Shown here piece after piece: positions 1-9,347 of a stretch of DNA of 64,000 bases. The stretch spans positions 37,412,152 to 37,476,151 of the forward strand of contig CM075775.1 of assembly GCA_037974665.1 (NCBI GenBank), given 5' to 3'. A model generated the notes under the pieces. It was not told where the DNA came from. It worked only from the letters and a program-made list of their open reading frames with translations, and did not search any database. Each line of letters begins with the position of its first letter. Within the stretch, counting starts at the first letter, position 1. The translations under genes were made by a program, and so were the position numbers. The DNA is from Ehretia macrophylla. Its lineage: Eukaryota > Streptophyta > Magnoliopsida > Boraginales > Ehretiaceae.

Positions 1-58
1 CTTTCTTTCTTTCTCACATTTTCTCTCACTCTCTCTCTCATTTCTTCTCTCTCTCTTG
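1..58 (+). repeat. CT-rich simple repeat inside LTR-A copy 1
   Basis: This is a CTTT/CTCT pyrimidine tract. The matching GA-rich tracts lie at the equivalent place on the other strand in copy 2 (23444-23510), copy 3 (56202-56268) and copy 4 (60178-60248). It is therefore an original component of the LTR and was not acquired after insertion. Confidence 0.8.
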
Positions 59-1985
59 GCCTTAGCTGAAACTATACTCTCCTTAGCTTAAGTTCATCAC
101 TCAATGGTTCATCAAGACATGCAAGACCCATAGGAGCTCGACCAAGCAAAGCTAGGAGCAAAGAAACGCACATGCAAGCCTTTAGCACATCCATTTCGGC
201 TTAGGTGAGTTTGTTAGCTTCCATTTCATTTTCTTTTTGTTCTAACCACATGCACCTACTAAGAACTTGGTTACTAAGCTAGGAAATTAGAGAAAATCAA
301 GTGGCCTCTCGGCTAAGCAAGGAAAAAGGGTTGACATTGTGCTTCATCAAGAGTTTGTGCATTTTCTTGTTGTCTTGCTAAGGTGAGGGCAAAAACTTCT
401 TGAAAAGCTTTTAAAAACCACATGCATGCCTTTGAATGTCTATCTCTACCTCTGTACTTGTGATATATGTGTGTTCATGAGCTTTTGTAAACATGCATGG
501 CAAGATATTTGGCTAGAATGTGATGATAGATGAAATCGCGTATGGGACAGTCTTCTGTCTTGTTGGTGCGGGGTGACTTTGACCAGGTAAATGAGGTTTA
601 AAATGCGTGAACATTGGTAAGTGACTAGTTTTGCCAGTTCTGAGCAGTTTTCATAGAAATAGGCCAAAGAAAATTTTGACTCTAAGGTCCTCAAAATGGA
701 AAAATATCAAAATGTGTCCAAATCTGGAAAATCTGGGAAAATGAAGCAGGTTTTGGTAGATTCACTGTTCTTGTAGAACGAACCAGTTTTGACTTAGTAA
801 ATGATATCCAAAATGCATAAAATTTGGTGTACTGCTATATTTTTCAGTTCTGGACATTTTTGGAAGAAATGGACTAAGGCTAAATCTGACCCTAAGGCCT
901 TCAAAAACGACAATTATTGAAATGTGTGCAAATCTGGACAGTTTTGCGTAGTCTCACGGTTTTGGCTATAACTCTTGAACCCGAACTCCAAATGATGCGA
1001 GGTTTGTTTCTGGATTTAGTTAACTCCTTAAGATTTAATTTGAAATTTTGTTTACTGGAATTGGAGTTTGTTTTCTTGTCTCAAGGATTGTGAGAAAACA
1101 GACCATTGCAGTGAGGTTTTCATCTAGTGATTTGCCTTGAAAATTATTGTAACTTCTCTTGTTGTATTAAATGCTTGGGATTGTGGCATTGGGATGTTGT
1201 GTAGACTGTTTTGAGTGCTTGAGGGTGTTTGAATTAATCAATGCATGGCTTGAGTTAATCACGTGACAATTTAGGGCTTAATCGCACGGGTAAGCATGAA
1301 TTGGAACCCCAATGACTAGGAAAACTCGCTAAGTGTTAATCCTATGAATATCGTGTTTAATTATGTAATTAGTAGGCTGCCAGTAGTTTCCCTCATAGCC
1401 CTAAACATGATTTCGATGATTACATGTTGACAAGTAGGCCTTTCTTGCACCTGGTCCCACGTAGATGTCGTTGCATGCTGAATAATTTTATTATTTGATT
1501 ACGTGAACTTCGAAATGAGTTATATGACTTGATTTACATGCATTACATGGCTGCCTGTTTAATATTCATATAACTCCATGTGCTTATAAGTGAAATTACT
1601 TGTCATATCATGCCTCGCGTGTTTACTTGTCAATATGCAATCTTATGACTGCTCGGAGGCAACCTACTTTGTTGTCCTCCAAATGTGATATATTAAATGT
1701 CATAAATGTGTATTGCATACAAGGTTGCAACCTTTCATTATGGCATAGTAGCGTTCACGCACACTGGGCGGCGTCGGGCTTGCCGGTGCAACCGTGACTA
1801 CCATTGTCCAATTCTCTCTCTCGCTTGGGGGCTAGACTTCCTCGGAGAGTAGGGTCGTAGGATTTCGGGGTACATCCGGAGTACACCCATTTGGCGTGAT
1901 AAGGGGATGATTTGAAGTCGGCCGCAACAACTGATACTGGAAATGAACTGAGAGCAAAAGCTCACCGTATCCTTTTCACTATGTG

Positions 1986-1991
1986 TATAAG
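1986..1991 (+). promoter_or_regulatory. Possible TATA-like motif of LTR-A
   Basis: TATAAG occurs in the context GTGTATAAGTACTC. The same motif is kept at 21508-21513 (copy 2, minus strand) and at 58261-58266 (copy 4, minus strand), in otherwise conserved LTR sequence. An LTR would be expected to carry its promoter. No transcription start can be seen, so this is only a candidate. Confidence 0.2.
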
Positions 1992-2894
1992 TACTCTCGC
2001 TTGGTTCCTAGAGGACCTCGGGGAGGAAAGACAGGTAACTATATTCTTTTACTGTTATATTACATTATGTACTTACTTGTGATACATGTCACGCTTGCAA
2101 AAAGAGTTTTTACAAGTTGAACCGGAAAATGAGTTTCAAAACTTATTTCTCGTTCCCCCTCGCTGAGTTCATAAGGACTCACCCTCTTTTATCATCTCAG
2201 GTGAAGAAGACCAGGAACAGGTACCCGAGGACAACGTGCCTATTGATGATTCCTTGGAATGATTGCTTGCCCTACGTGCCTTACTTGACTATGGCCATTT
2301 CGTGAACAATATGTTGCTTGAAGACTATTTCATTTCTTATGATGCTTGTTATTGTATTGTAAAAGACCCCCATTGTAATTTGGAGTCTAATTTTGGCTTG
2401 TACTGATCATAACTAGATAGACACTACTATGGTCATTTTTGCTATCGTTATTGGCTAGTATCTATCATAGGATTATGAAGTATCAGGTAAGGATTAAGTA
2501 AAATGAATCTATCCAATTAAGCAGGTACTCATTGTTAAGTTAAAATCAACAGGTACTTTTGTAACAAGGATTAACAAACAAACGAGACATAGTATCATGC
2601 TAGGTTGTCAATCAAACGAGACTTCGAGATAACTAGTAGGCGTTTCGATTGGTGATAAATAGTAATCTTAGCTAGAAATGAAATTGAGACTGGAAATTTT
2701 GAGGCATTTAAAGAATTAGGTCAAACTAAAGAGCCCAATTACAGCCGTTATGCTGCCGAATTTCCGGAGAATTTGTGGACCTCAGGCTTAAACGTTAAGT
2801 GTTAAACTCTCATGAACGATTAAGTACGTGATATGATTTGAATGTTTAGATCACTCCCTAGTCTAACTTACATAGGTCGGGTTGGGGCGTGACA

Positions 2895-2899
2895 CACAG
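2895..2899 (+). repeat. Right-hand flank of LTR-A copy 1 (CACAG), likely target-site duplication
   Basis: The satellite resumes immediately after the LTR end at monomer coordinate 26 with CACAG. The matching left-hand copy would lie outside the window, so the duplication itself is unverified. The same five bases flank LTR-A copy 2 at the same monomer coordinate. Confidence 0.5.
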
Positions 2900-5595
2900 C
2901 ATACCGTTGGAAAGCTCTCCGAGAGCTCTACAACAGGGGCAGCAAGCCTGCTCAGCTGTGCCTGATTTTGGAGCCCAAAATCGAACGTTTTCATCAGTTT
3001 CTGGACACTTTTCTTTTTTTGCGCTGTTTTTCTGTCCCGGATCGTACGTCGTGAGCCGCGCAATGGACGACAACCAAATCCATCACATTTCTATTACTGA
3101 ATCCCACAGCACCTTGGGTAAGACAACTTCGATTCACGTAGAGGCTGGGCCCGCAAACTGTGGGCGTGGGGCTTAGGACCAGGTCTCCATCACTCCGATG
3201 CCCATAACTTTTGATCCGTAAGGAGTTACGCGGCGCACAGCATACCGTTGGAAAGCTCTCCGAGAGCTCTACGATGAGGGTAGGAAGCCTGCTCAACTGT
3301 GCCTTATTTTGGAGCAGAAAATTGAACGTTTTCATCAGTTTCTGGACACTTTTCTTCTTTTGCGCTGTTTTTCCATCCCGGATCATACGTCGTGAGCCGC
3401 GCAAAGGACGACAACCAAATCCATTACATTTCAATTACTAAATCCCACAGTACCTTGGGCAAGACAACTTCGATTCACGTAGAGGCTGGGCCCGCAAACC
3501 GTGGGCGTGGGGCTTAGGACCAGGTCTCCATCGCTCCGGTGCCAATAACTTTTGATCCTTAAGGAGTTACGCGGGCACAGCATACCGTTGGAAAGCTCTC
3601 CGAGAGCTCTACGATGGGGGCAGCAAGCCTGCTTAGCTGTGCCTGATTTTGGAGCCCAAAATCAAACGTTTTCATCAGTTTTTGGACACTTTTCTTCTTT
3701 TGCGCTGTTTTTCCATCCCAGAACGTACGTCGTGAGCTGCGCAAAGGACGACAACCAAATTCATCACATTTCTATTACTGAATCCCACGGCACCTTGGGT
3801 AAGACAACTTCGATTCACGTAGAGGCTGGGCCCGCAAACCGTGGGCGTGGGGCTTAGGACAGGGTCTCCATCGCTCCGGTGCCCATAACTTTTGATCCGT
3901 AAGGAGTTACGTGGCGCACAGCATACCGTTAGAAAGCTCTCCGAGAGCTCTACGACGGGGGCAGCAAGCCTGCTCATTTGTGCCTGATTTCGGAGTTCAA
4001 AATCTAAAGTTTTCATTAGTTTTTGGACACTTTTCTTCTTTTGCCCTGTTTTTCCGTCCCAGATCATACATCGTGAGCCGCGAATAGGACGACAACCTAA
4101 TCCATCACATTTCTATTACCGAATCCCACTCAACCTTGGGCAAGACAACTTCGTTTCACGTAGTGGCTTGGCCCGCAAACCGAGGGCGTGGGGCTTAGGA
4201 CTAGGTCTGCGTCGCTCCGGTGTCCATAACTTTTGATCCGTAAGGAATTACACGGCGCACATCATACCGTTGGAAAGCTCTCCGAGAGCTCTACGATGGG
4301 GGCAGCAAGCCTGGTCGACTGCGCCTGTTTTCGGACCCCAAAATCGAACCTTTTCATCAATTTTGGGACACTTTTCTTCTTTTGTGTTATTTTTTCGTCC
4401 CAGATTGTACATCGTGAGCCGCGAAAAGGACGACAACCTAATCCATCACATTTCTATTATCGAATCCCACGCCACCTTGGGCAAGACAACTTCACTTCAT
4501 GTAGAGGCTGGGCCCGCAAACCGAGAGCGTGGGGCTTAGGACCAGGTCTCCGTCATTCCGGTGCCCATAACTTTTGATCCGTAAGGCGTTACGAGGCACA
4601 CAGCATACCGTTGGAAAACTCTCTGAGAGCTCTACGATCGGCGTAGCAAGCCTGTTCGGCTGCACCTATTTTCGAAGACCAAAATGGATCATTTTCATCA
4701 CTTTCAAGACACTTTTCTACTTTTGTGCTGTTTTTCCATCCCGAATCGTACGTCGTGAGCCGCGAAAAGGACGATAAGCTAATCCATCACATTTCTATTA
4801 CCGAATCCCATGCCACCTTAGGCATGACAACTTCGCTTCACGTAGAGGCTGGGCCTGCAAATCGAGGGCGTGGGGCTTAGGACCAGGTAACCGTCGCTCC
4901 GGTGCCCATAACTTTTGATCCGTAACGCGTTACGCGGCGCACAGCATACCGTTGAAAAGCTCTCTGAGAGCTTTATAATATGCGTAGCAAGCCTGCTAGG
5001 CTGCTCCTATTTTCGGAGCCCAAAATGGAACATTTTCATCAGTTTCGGGATACTTTTCTACTTTTGCGTTGTTTTTCTGTCCCATATCGTACGTCGTGAG
5101 CAGCGAAAAGGAGAACAACCTAATCTACACATTTCTATTACCGAATACCACTCGACCATGGGCAAGACAACTTCGCTTCACGTAGTGGCTGGGGCCGCAA
5201 ACCGAGGGCGTGGGGCTTAGGACCAGGTCTCCGTTGCTTCGGTGCCCATAACTTTTGATCCGTAAGGAGTTATGCGGCGCACAGCATACCGTTGGAAAGC
5301 TCTCTGAGAGCTCTACGATGGACGCGATAAGCTTGCTCGGCTGCACCTATTTTTGGATACATAAATGGAATATTTTCATCAGTTTCGAGACACTTTTCTT
5401 TTTTTGCGCTGTTTTTCTGTCCCAGATCGTGCGTCGTGAGCCGCGAAAAGGACAACAACCTAATCCGTCCCATTTCTATTACCGAATCCCACTCGACCTT
5501 GGGCAAGACAAATTCGCTTCACGTAGAGGCGGGGCACGCAAACCGAGGGCGTGGGGCTTAGGCCCAGGTCTCCGTCGCTCTGGTGCCCATAAATT
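2895..5595 (+). repeat. Array 1, left block: monomers outside the regular 11-mer
   Basis: The first four monomers (to about 4232) form a similar group marked by GCCTGATTTTGGAGCCC or close variants, TTTCTGGACACTT and GATTCACGTAGAGG. The monomers at 4233 and 4574 are more individual. The monomer at 4915 begins like type A5 of the downstream higher-order repeat but ends like A2, and the monomer at 5255 is of A3 type (TGGATACATAAATGG, GGGCACGCAAACC). The last two monomers are therefore a rearranged edge of HOR-A. Confidence 0.7.
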
Positions 5596-5971
5596 TTGAT
5601 CCATAAGGCGTTACGCGGCGCACAGCATACTGTTGGAAAGCTCCCCAAGAGCTCTACGATAAGGGTAGACAGCTTGCCAGGCTGAGCCTGTTTGCGGAGC
5701 CCAAAATTGAACATTTTCATTAGTTTCGGGACAATTTTCTACTTTTGTGCTGTTTTTCTATCCCGGATCGTACGTCGTGAGCCGTGAAAAGGACGATAAG
5801 ATAATCTATCACATTTCTATTACCGAATCCCACGCTACCTTGGGCAAGACAACTTCACTTCACGTAGAGGCTGGGCCCGCAAACCGAGGGCATGGGGTTT
5901 AGGACCAGGTCTCCGTCGCTCCGGTGCCCATAACTTTTGATCCGTAAGGAGTTACGCGGCGCACAGCATAC

Positions 5972-5980
5972 CGTTGGAAA
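5972..5980 (+). other. CGTTGGAAA motif of the monomer (representative)
   Basis: CGTTGGAAA lies at coordinates 36-44 of most monomers, shown here in the monomer starting at 5937. It equals nine consecutive bases inside the mammalian CENP-B box. The flanking box positions, especially the CGGG half, do not match. It is recorded as a conserved motif, not as a demonstrated protein-binding site. Confidence 0.5.
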
Positions 5981-5994
5981 GCTCTCCGAGAGCT
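5980..5994. other. Short dyad AGCTCTC-C-GAGAGCT (representative monomer)
   Basis: Seven-base arms surround one central base at monomer coordinates 44-58, directly after CGTTGGAAA. Monomers with CTCTCTGAGAGC in place of CTCTCCGAGAGC change only the central base, so the dyad survives in both common forms. It could form a small hairpin in RNA or single-stranded DNA, or be a site for a dimeric protein. Function is unknown. Confidence 0.6.
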
Positions 5995-6031
5995 CTACGA
6001 TGGGGGCAACAAGCTTGCTGGGCTACGCCTG

Positions 6032-6098
6032 TTTTCCGAGGCCAAAATTGAACGTTTTCTTCAGTTTTGGGATACTTTTCTTCTTTTGCGCTGTTTTT
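6032..6098. other. Helically phased A/T tracts, predicted bent DNA (representative monomer)
   Basis: In the monomer starting at 5937, runs of four or five T or A lie at coordinates 96-99, 108-111, 119-122, 129-132, 140-143, 148-151 and 158-162. Centre-to-centre spacing averages about 10.4 bp, close to one helical turn. The same spacing is kept in divergent monomers, for example the one starting at 14463. Phased A tracts are a known cause of intrinsic DNA curvature, which is often found in satellites and can position nucleosomes. Confidence 0.7.
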
Positions 6099-9000
6099 CT
6101 ATCCCAGATCGTACATCGTGAGTCGCGAAAAGGACGCCAACCTAATCCATCACATTTCTATTACCGAATCCCACTCCACCTTGGGAAAGACAACTTCGCT
6201 TCACGTAGTGGCTGGGGCCGCAAACCGAGGACGTGGGGCTTAGGACCATGTCTCCGTTGCTTCGGTGCCCATAAGTTTTGATCTGTAAGGAGTTACGCGG
6301 CGCACAGCATACCGTTGGAAAGCTCTCTGAGAGCTTTACGATGGACGCGATAAGCTTGCTCGGCTGCACCTATTTTTGGATACATAAATGGAACATTTTC
6401 ATCAGTTTCGAGACACTTTTCTTTTTTTGCGCTGTTTTTCTATCCCAGATCGTGCGTCGTGAGCCGCGAAAAGGACAACAACCTAATCCGTCCCATTTCT
6501 ATTACCGAATCCCACTCGACCTTGGGCAAGACAAATTCGCTTCACGTAGAGGCTGGGCACGCAAACCGAGGGCGTGGGGCTTAGGACCAGGTCTCCGTCG
6601 CTCCGGCGCCCATAACTTTTGATCCGTAAGGCGTTACGCGGCGCACAGCATACCGTTGGAAAGCTCTCTGAGATCTCTACAACGTGCGCCACACGCCTTC
6701 TTGTCTACTCCTATTTTTGGAGCCCAAAATAGAACGTTTTCATCAGTTTCGGGACTGTTTTATGCTTTTGCGCTGTTTTTCTGTCCCATATGGTACATCG
6801 TGAGCCGCAAAAAGGACGACAACCTAATCCATAACATTTCTATTATCAAAATCCACGCCCCCTTGGGCAAGACAACTTCGCTTCACGTAGAGGCTGGGCC
6901 CGTAAACCGACGACATGGGGCTTAGGACCAGGTCTCCGTCGCTCCAGTGCCCATAACTTTTGATCTGTAAGGCGTTACGCGGCGCACATCATACCGTTGA
7001 AAAGCTCTTTGAGAGCTTTACAATGTGCGTAGCAAGCCTGCTCGGCTGCTCCTATTTTTGGAGCCCAAAATAGAACATTTTCATCAGTTTCGGGACACTT
7101 TTCTACTTTTGCGCTGTTTTTCTGTCCCAGATCGTACGTCGTGAGCCACGAAAAGGAGAACAACCTAATCCATCATATTTCTATTACCGAATACCACTCG
7201 AGCTTGGGCAAGACAACTTCGCTTCTCGTAGTGGCTAGGGGCCGCAAACCGAGGGCATTGGGCTTAGGACCAGGTCTCCGTTGCTTTGGTGCCCATAACT
7301 TTTGATCCGTAAGGAGTTACGCGGCGCACAGCATACCATTGGAAAGCTCTCTGAGAGCTCTACGATGGACGTGGTAGGCTTGCTTGGCTGCACCTATTTT
7401 TGGATACATAAATGGAATATTTTCATCAGTTTCGACACACTTTTCTACTTTTGCGCTTTTTTTCTATCCCAGATCGTGCGTCGTGAGACGCGAAAAGGAC
7501 AACAACCTAATCCATCCCATTTCTATTACCGAATCCCACTCGACCTTGGGCAAGACAAATTCGCTTCACGTAGAGGTTGGGCCCGCAAACCGAGGGCGTG
7601 GGGCTTAGGACCAACTCTCCGTCGCTCCGGTGCCCATAACTTTTGATCCGTAAGGCGTTACGCGGCGCACAACATACAGTTTGAAAGCTCTCTGAGAGCT
7701 CTACAATGTGCGCCACAAGCCTGCTTGGTTGGTCCTATTTACGGAGCCCAAAATGGAACATTTTCATCAGTTTTGGGACTGTTTTATACTTTTGCGCTAT
7801 TTTTCTGTCCCCGATCGTACATCGTGAGCCACAAAAAGGACGACAACCTAATCCATCACATTTCTATTATCAAATTCTACGCCCCCTTGGGCAAGAAAAT
7901 TTCGCTTCACGTAGAGGCTGGGCCCGTAAACCGACGGCGTGGGGCTTAGGACTAGGTCTCTGTCGCTCCGGTGCCCATAACTTTTTATCCGTAAGGCGTT
8001 ACACTGCTCACAGCATACAGTTGGAAAGCCCTCTGAGAGCTCTACAATGTGCGCAGCAAGCCTGCTTTGCTGCTCCTCTTTTCGGAGCCTAAAATAGAAC
8101 GTATTCATCAGTTTCGGGACACTTTTCTACTTTTGCGCTGTTTTTCTGTCCCAGATCGTACTTCGAGAGCCGCGAAAAGGACGACAACCTAATCCATCAC
8201 ATTTCTATTATCAAATCCCACGCCCCCTTGGGCAAGACAACTTCACTTCACGTAGAGGCTGGGCCCGTAAACCGACGGCGTGGGGCTTAGGACCAGGTCT
8301 TCGTCGCTCCGGTGCCCATAACTTTTGATCCATAATGAGTTACGCTGTGCACAGCATACCATTGGAAACCTCTCCGAGAGCTCTACGATGGGGGCAGCAC
8401 GCCTGCTCAGCTGTGCTTGATTTTGGAGCCCAAAATTGAACATTTTCATCAGTTTTGGGATACTTTTCTTGTTTTGAGTTGTTTTTCGGTCCCAGATCGT
8501 ACATCGTGAGCCGCGAAAAGGACGCCAACTTAATCCATCACATTTCTATTACTGAATCCCATGGCACCTTAGGCAAGACAACTTCGCTTCACATAAAGGC
8601 AGGGCCCGCAAACCGAGGGCGTGGGGCTTAGGACCAGGTCTCCGTTGCTCCGGTGCCCATAACTTTTGATCCATAAGGCGTTACGCGGCAAACAACATAC
8701 CGTTGGAAAGCTCTCCGAGAGCTCTACGATGGGGGTAGCAAGCCTGCTCGGCTGCGCTAATTTTCGAAGCTGAAAATAGAATGTTTTCATTAGTTTATGG
8801 ACAATTTTCTTCTTTTGCGCTGTTTTTCCGTCCCGGGTCGTACGTTGTGAGCCGCGAAAAGGATGACAACCTAATCCATCACATTTCTATTACCGAATCC
8901 CATGCCACCTTGGGCAAGACAACTTTGCTTTATGTAGAGGCTGGGCCAGCAAACCGTGGGCGTGGGGCTTAAGACCAGCTCTCCGTCGCTCCGGTGCCCA

Positions 9001-9347
9001 TAACTTTTGATCCATATAGTGTTACGCGGAGCACAACATACCGTTAGAAAGCTCTCTGAGAGCTCTACGACGGGGACAGCAAGCCTGCTCGACTGCGCCT
9101 ATTTTCGGAGACCAAAATGGAATGTTCTCATCAGTTTCGGGACACTTTTCTTCTTTTGCGCTATTTTTCTGTCCCAGATCGTACGTCGTGAGCCGCGAAA
9201 AGGACAACAACCTAATCCATCACATTTCTATTACCGAATCCCATGCCACCTTAGGCAAGACAACTTCGCTTCACATAGAGGCTGGGCCCGCAAACCGAGG
9301 GCGTGGGGCTTAGGACCAGGTCTCCGTCACTCCGGTGCCTATAACTT

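Larger units (their letters stand above)
1..2894 (+). mobile_element. LTR-A copy 1: long LTR of an LTR retrotransposon, cut by the window edge
   Basis: This sequence is the reverse-complement relative of the blocks at 20617-24199, 53633-56968 and 57375-61137. Its right end reads GGGTTGGGGCGTGACA and abuts satellite exactly. Plant LTRs commonly end in GGGGCGTGACA or GGGGCGTTACA, so I take the plus strand as the sense strand. No gag-pol domain, primer-binding site or polypurine tract is recognisable, so it behaves as LTR sequence only. Whether an internal region lies to the left is outside the window. The family is not identified; very long LTRs occur in several Ty3/gypsy lineages (for example Tekay/Del and Ogre/Tat). 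It is a fossil with no coding capacity that I can support. The short open frames inside it are not conserved between copies. Confidence 0.75.
5596..9347 (+). repeat. HOR-A copy 1: eleven-monomer higher-order repeat (A1-A11)
   Basis: Monomers start at 5596 (A1), 5937 (A2), 6278 (A3), 6619 (A4), 6960 (A5), 7302 (A6), 7643 (A7), about 7984 (A8), 8325 (A9), 8666 (A10) and 9007 (A11). Diagnostic words are: A1 CAGGCTGAGCCTGTTTGCGG; A2 GGGCTACGCCTG; A3 and A6 TGGATACATAAATGG; A4 CACGCCTTCTTGTCTACTCC; A5 TTGAAAAGCTCTTTGAGAGC; A7 TCCTATTTACGGAGCCC; A8 GAACGTATTCATCAG; A9 GCTGTGCTTGATTTTGG; A10 GTTTATGGACA; A11 GACCAAAATGGAATGTTCTC. The same order returns 3752 bp downstream. Confidence 0.88.

Noticed and set aside
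2117-2305. A 62-codon frame in LTR-A copy 1 in a block conserved between all copies
   Set aside because: The nucleotide block is conserved between copies, but the frame is not kept open in all of them. Conservation is better explained by shared LTR ancestry.
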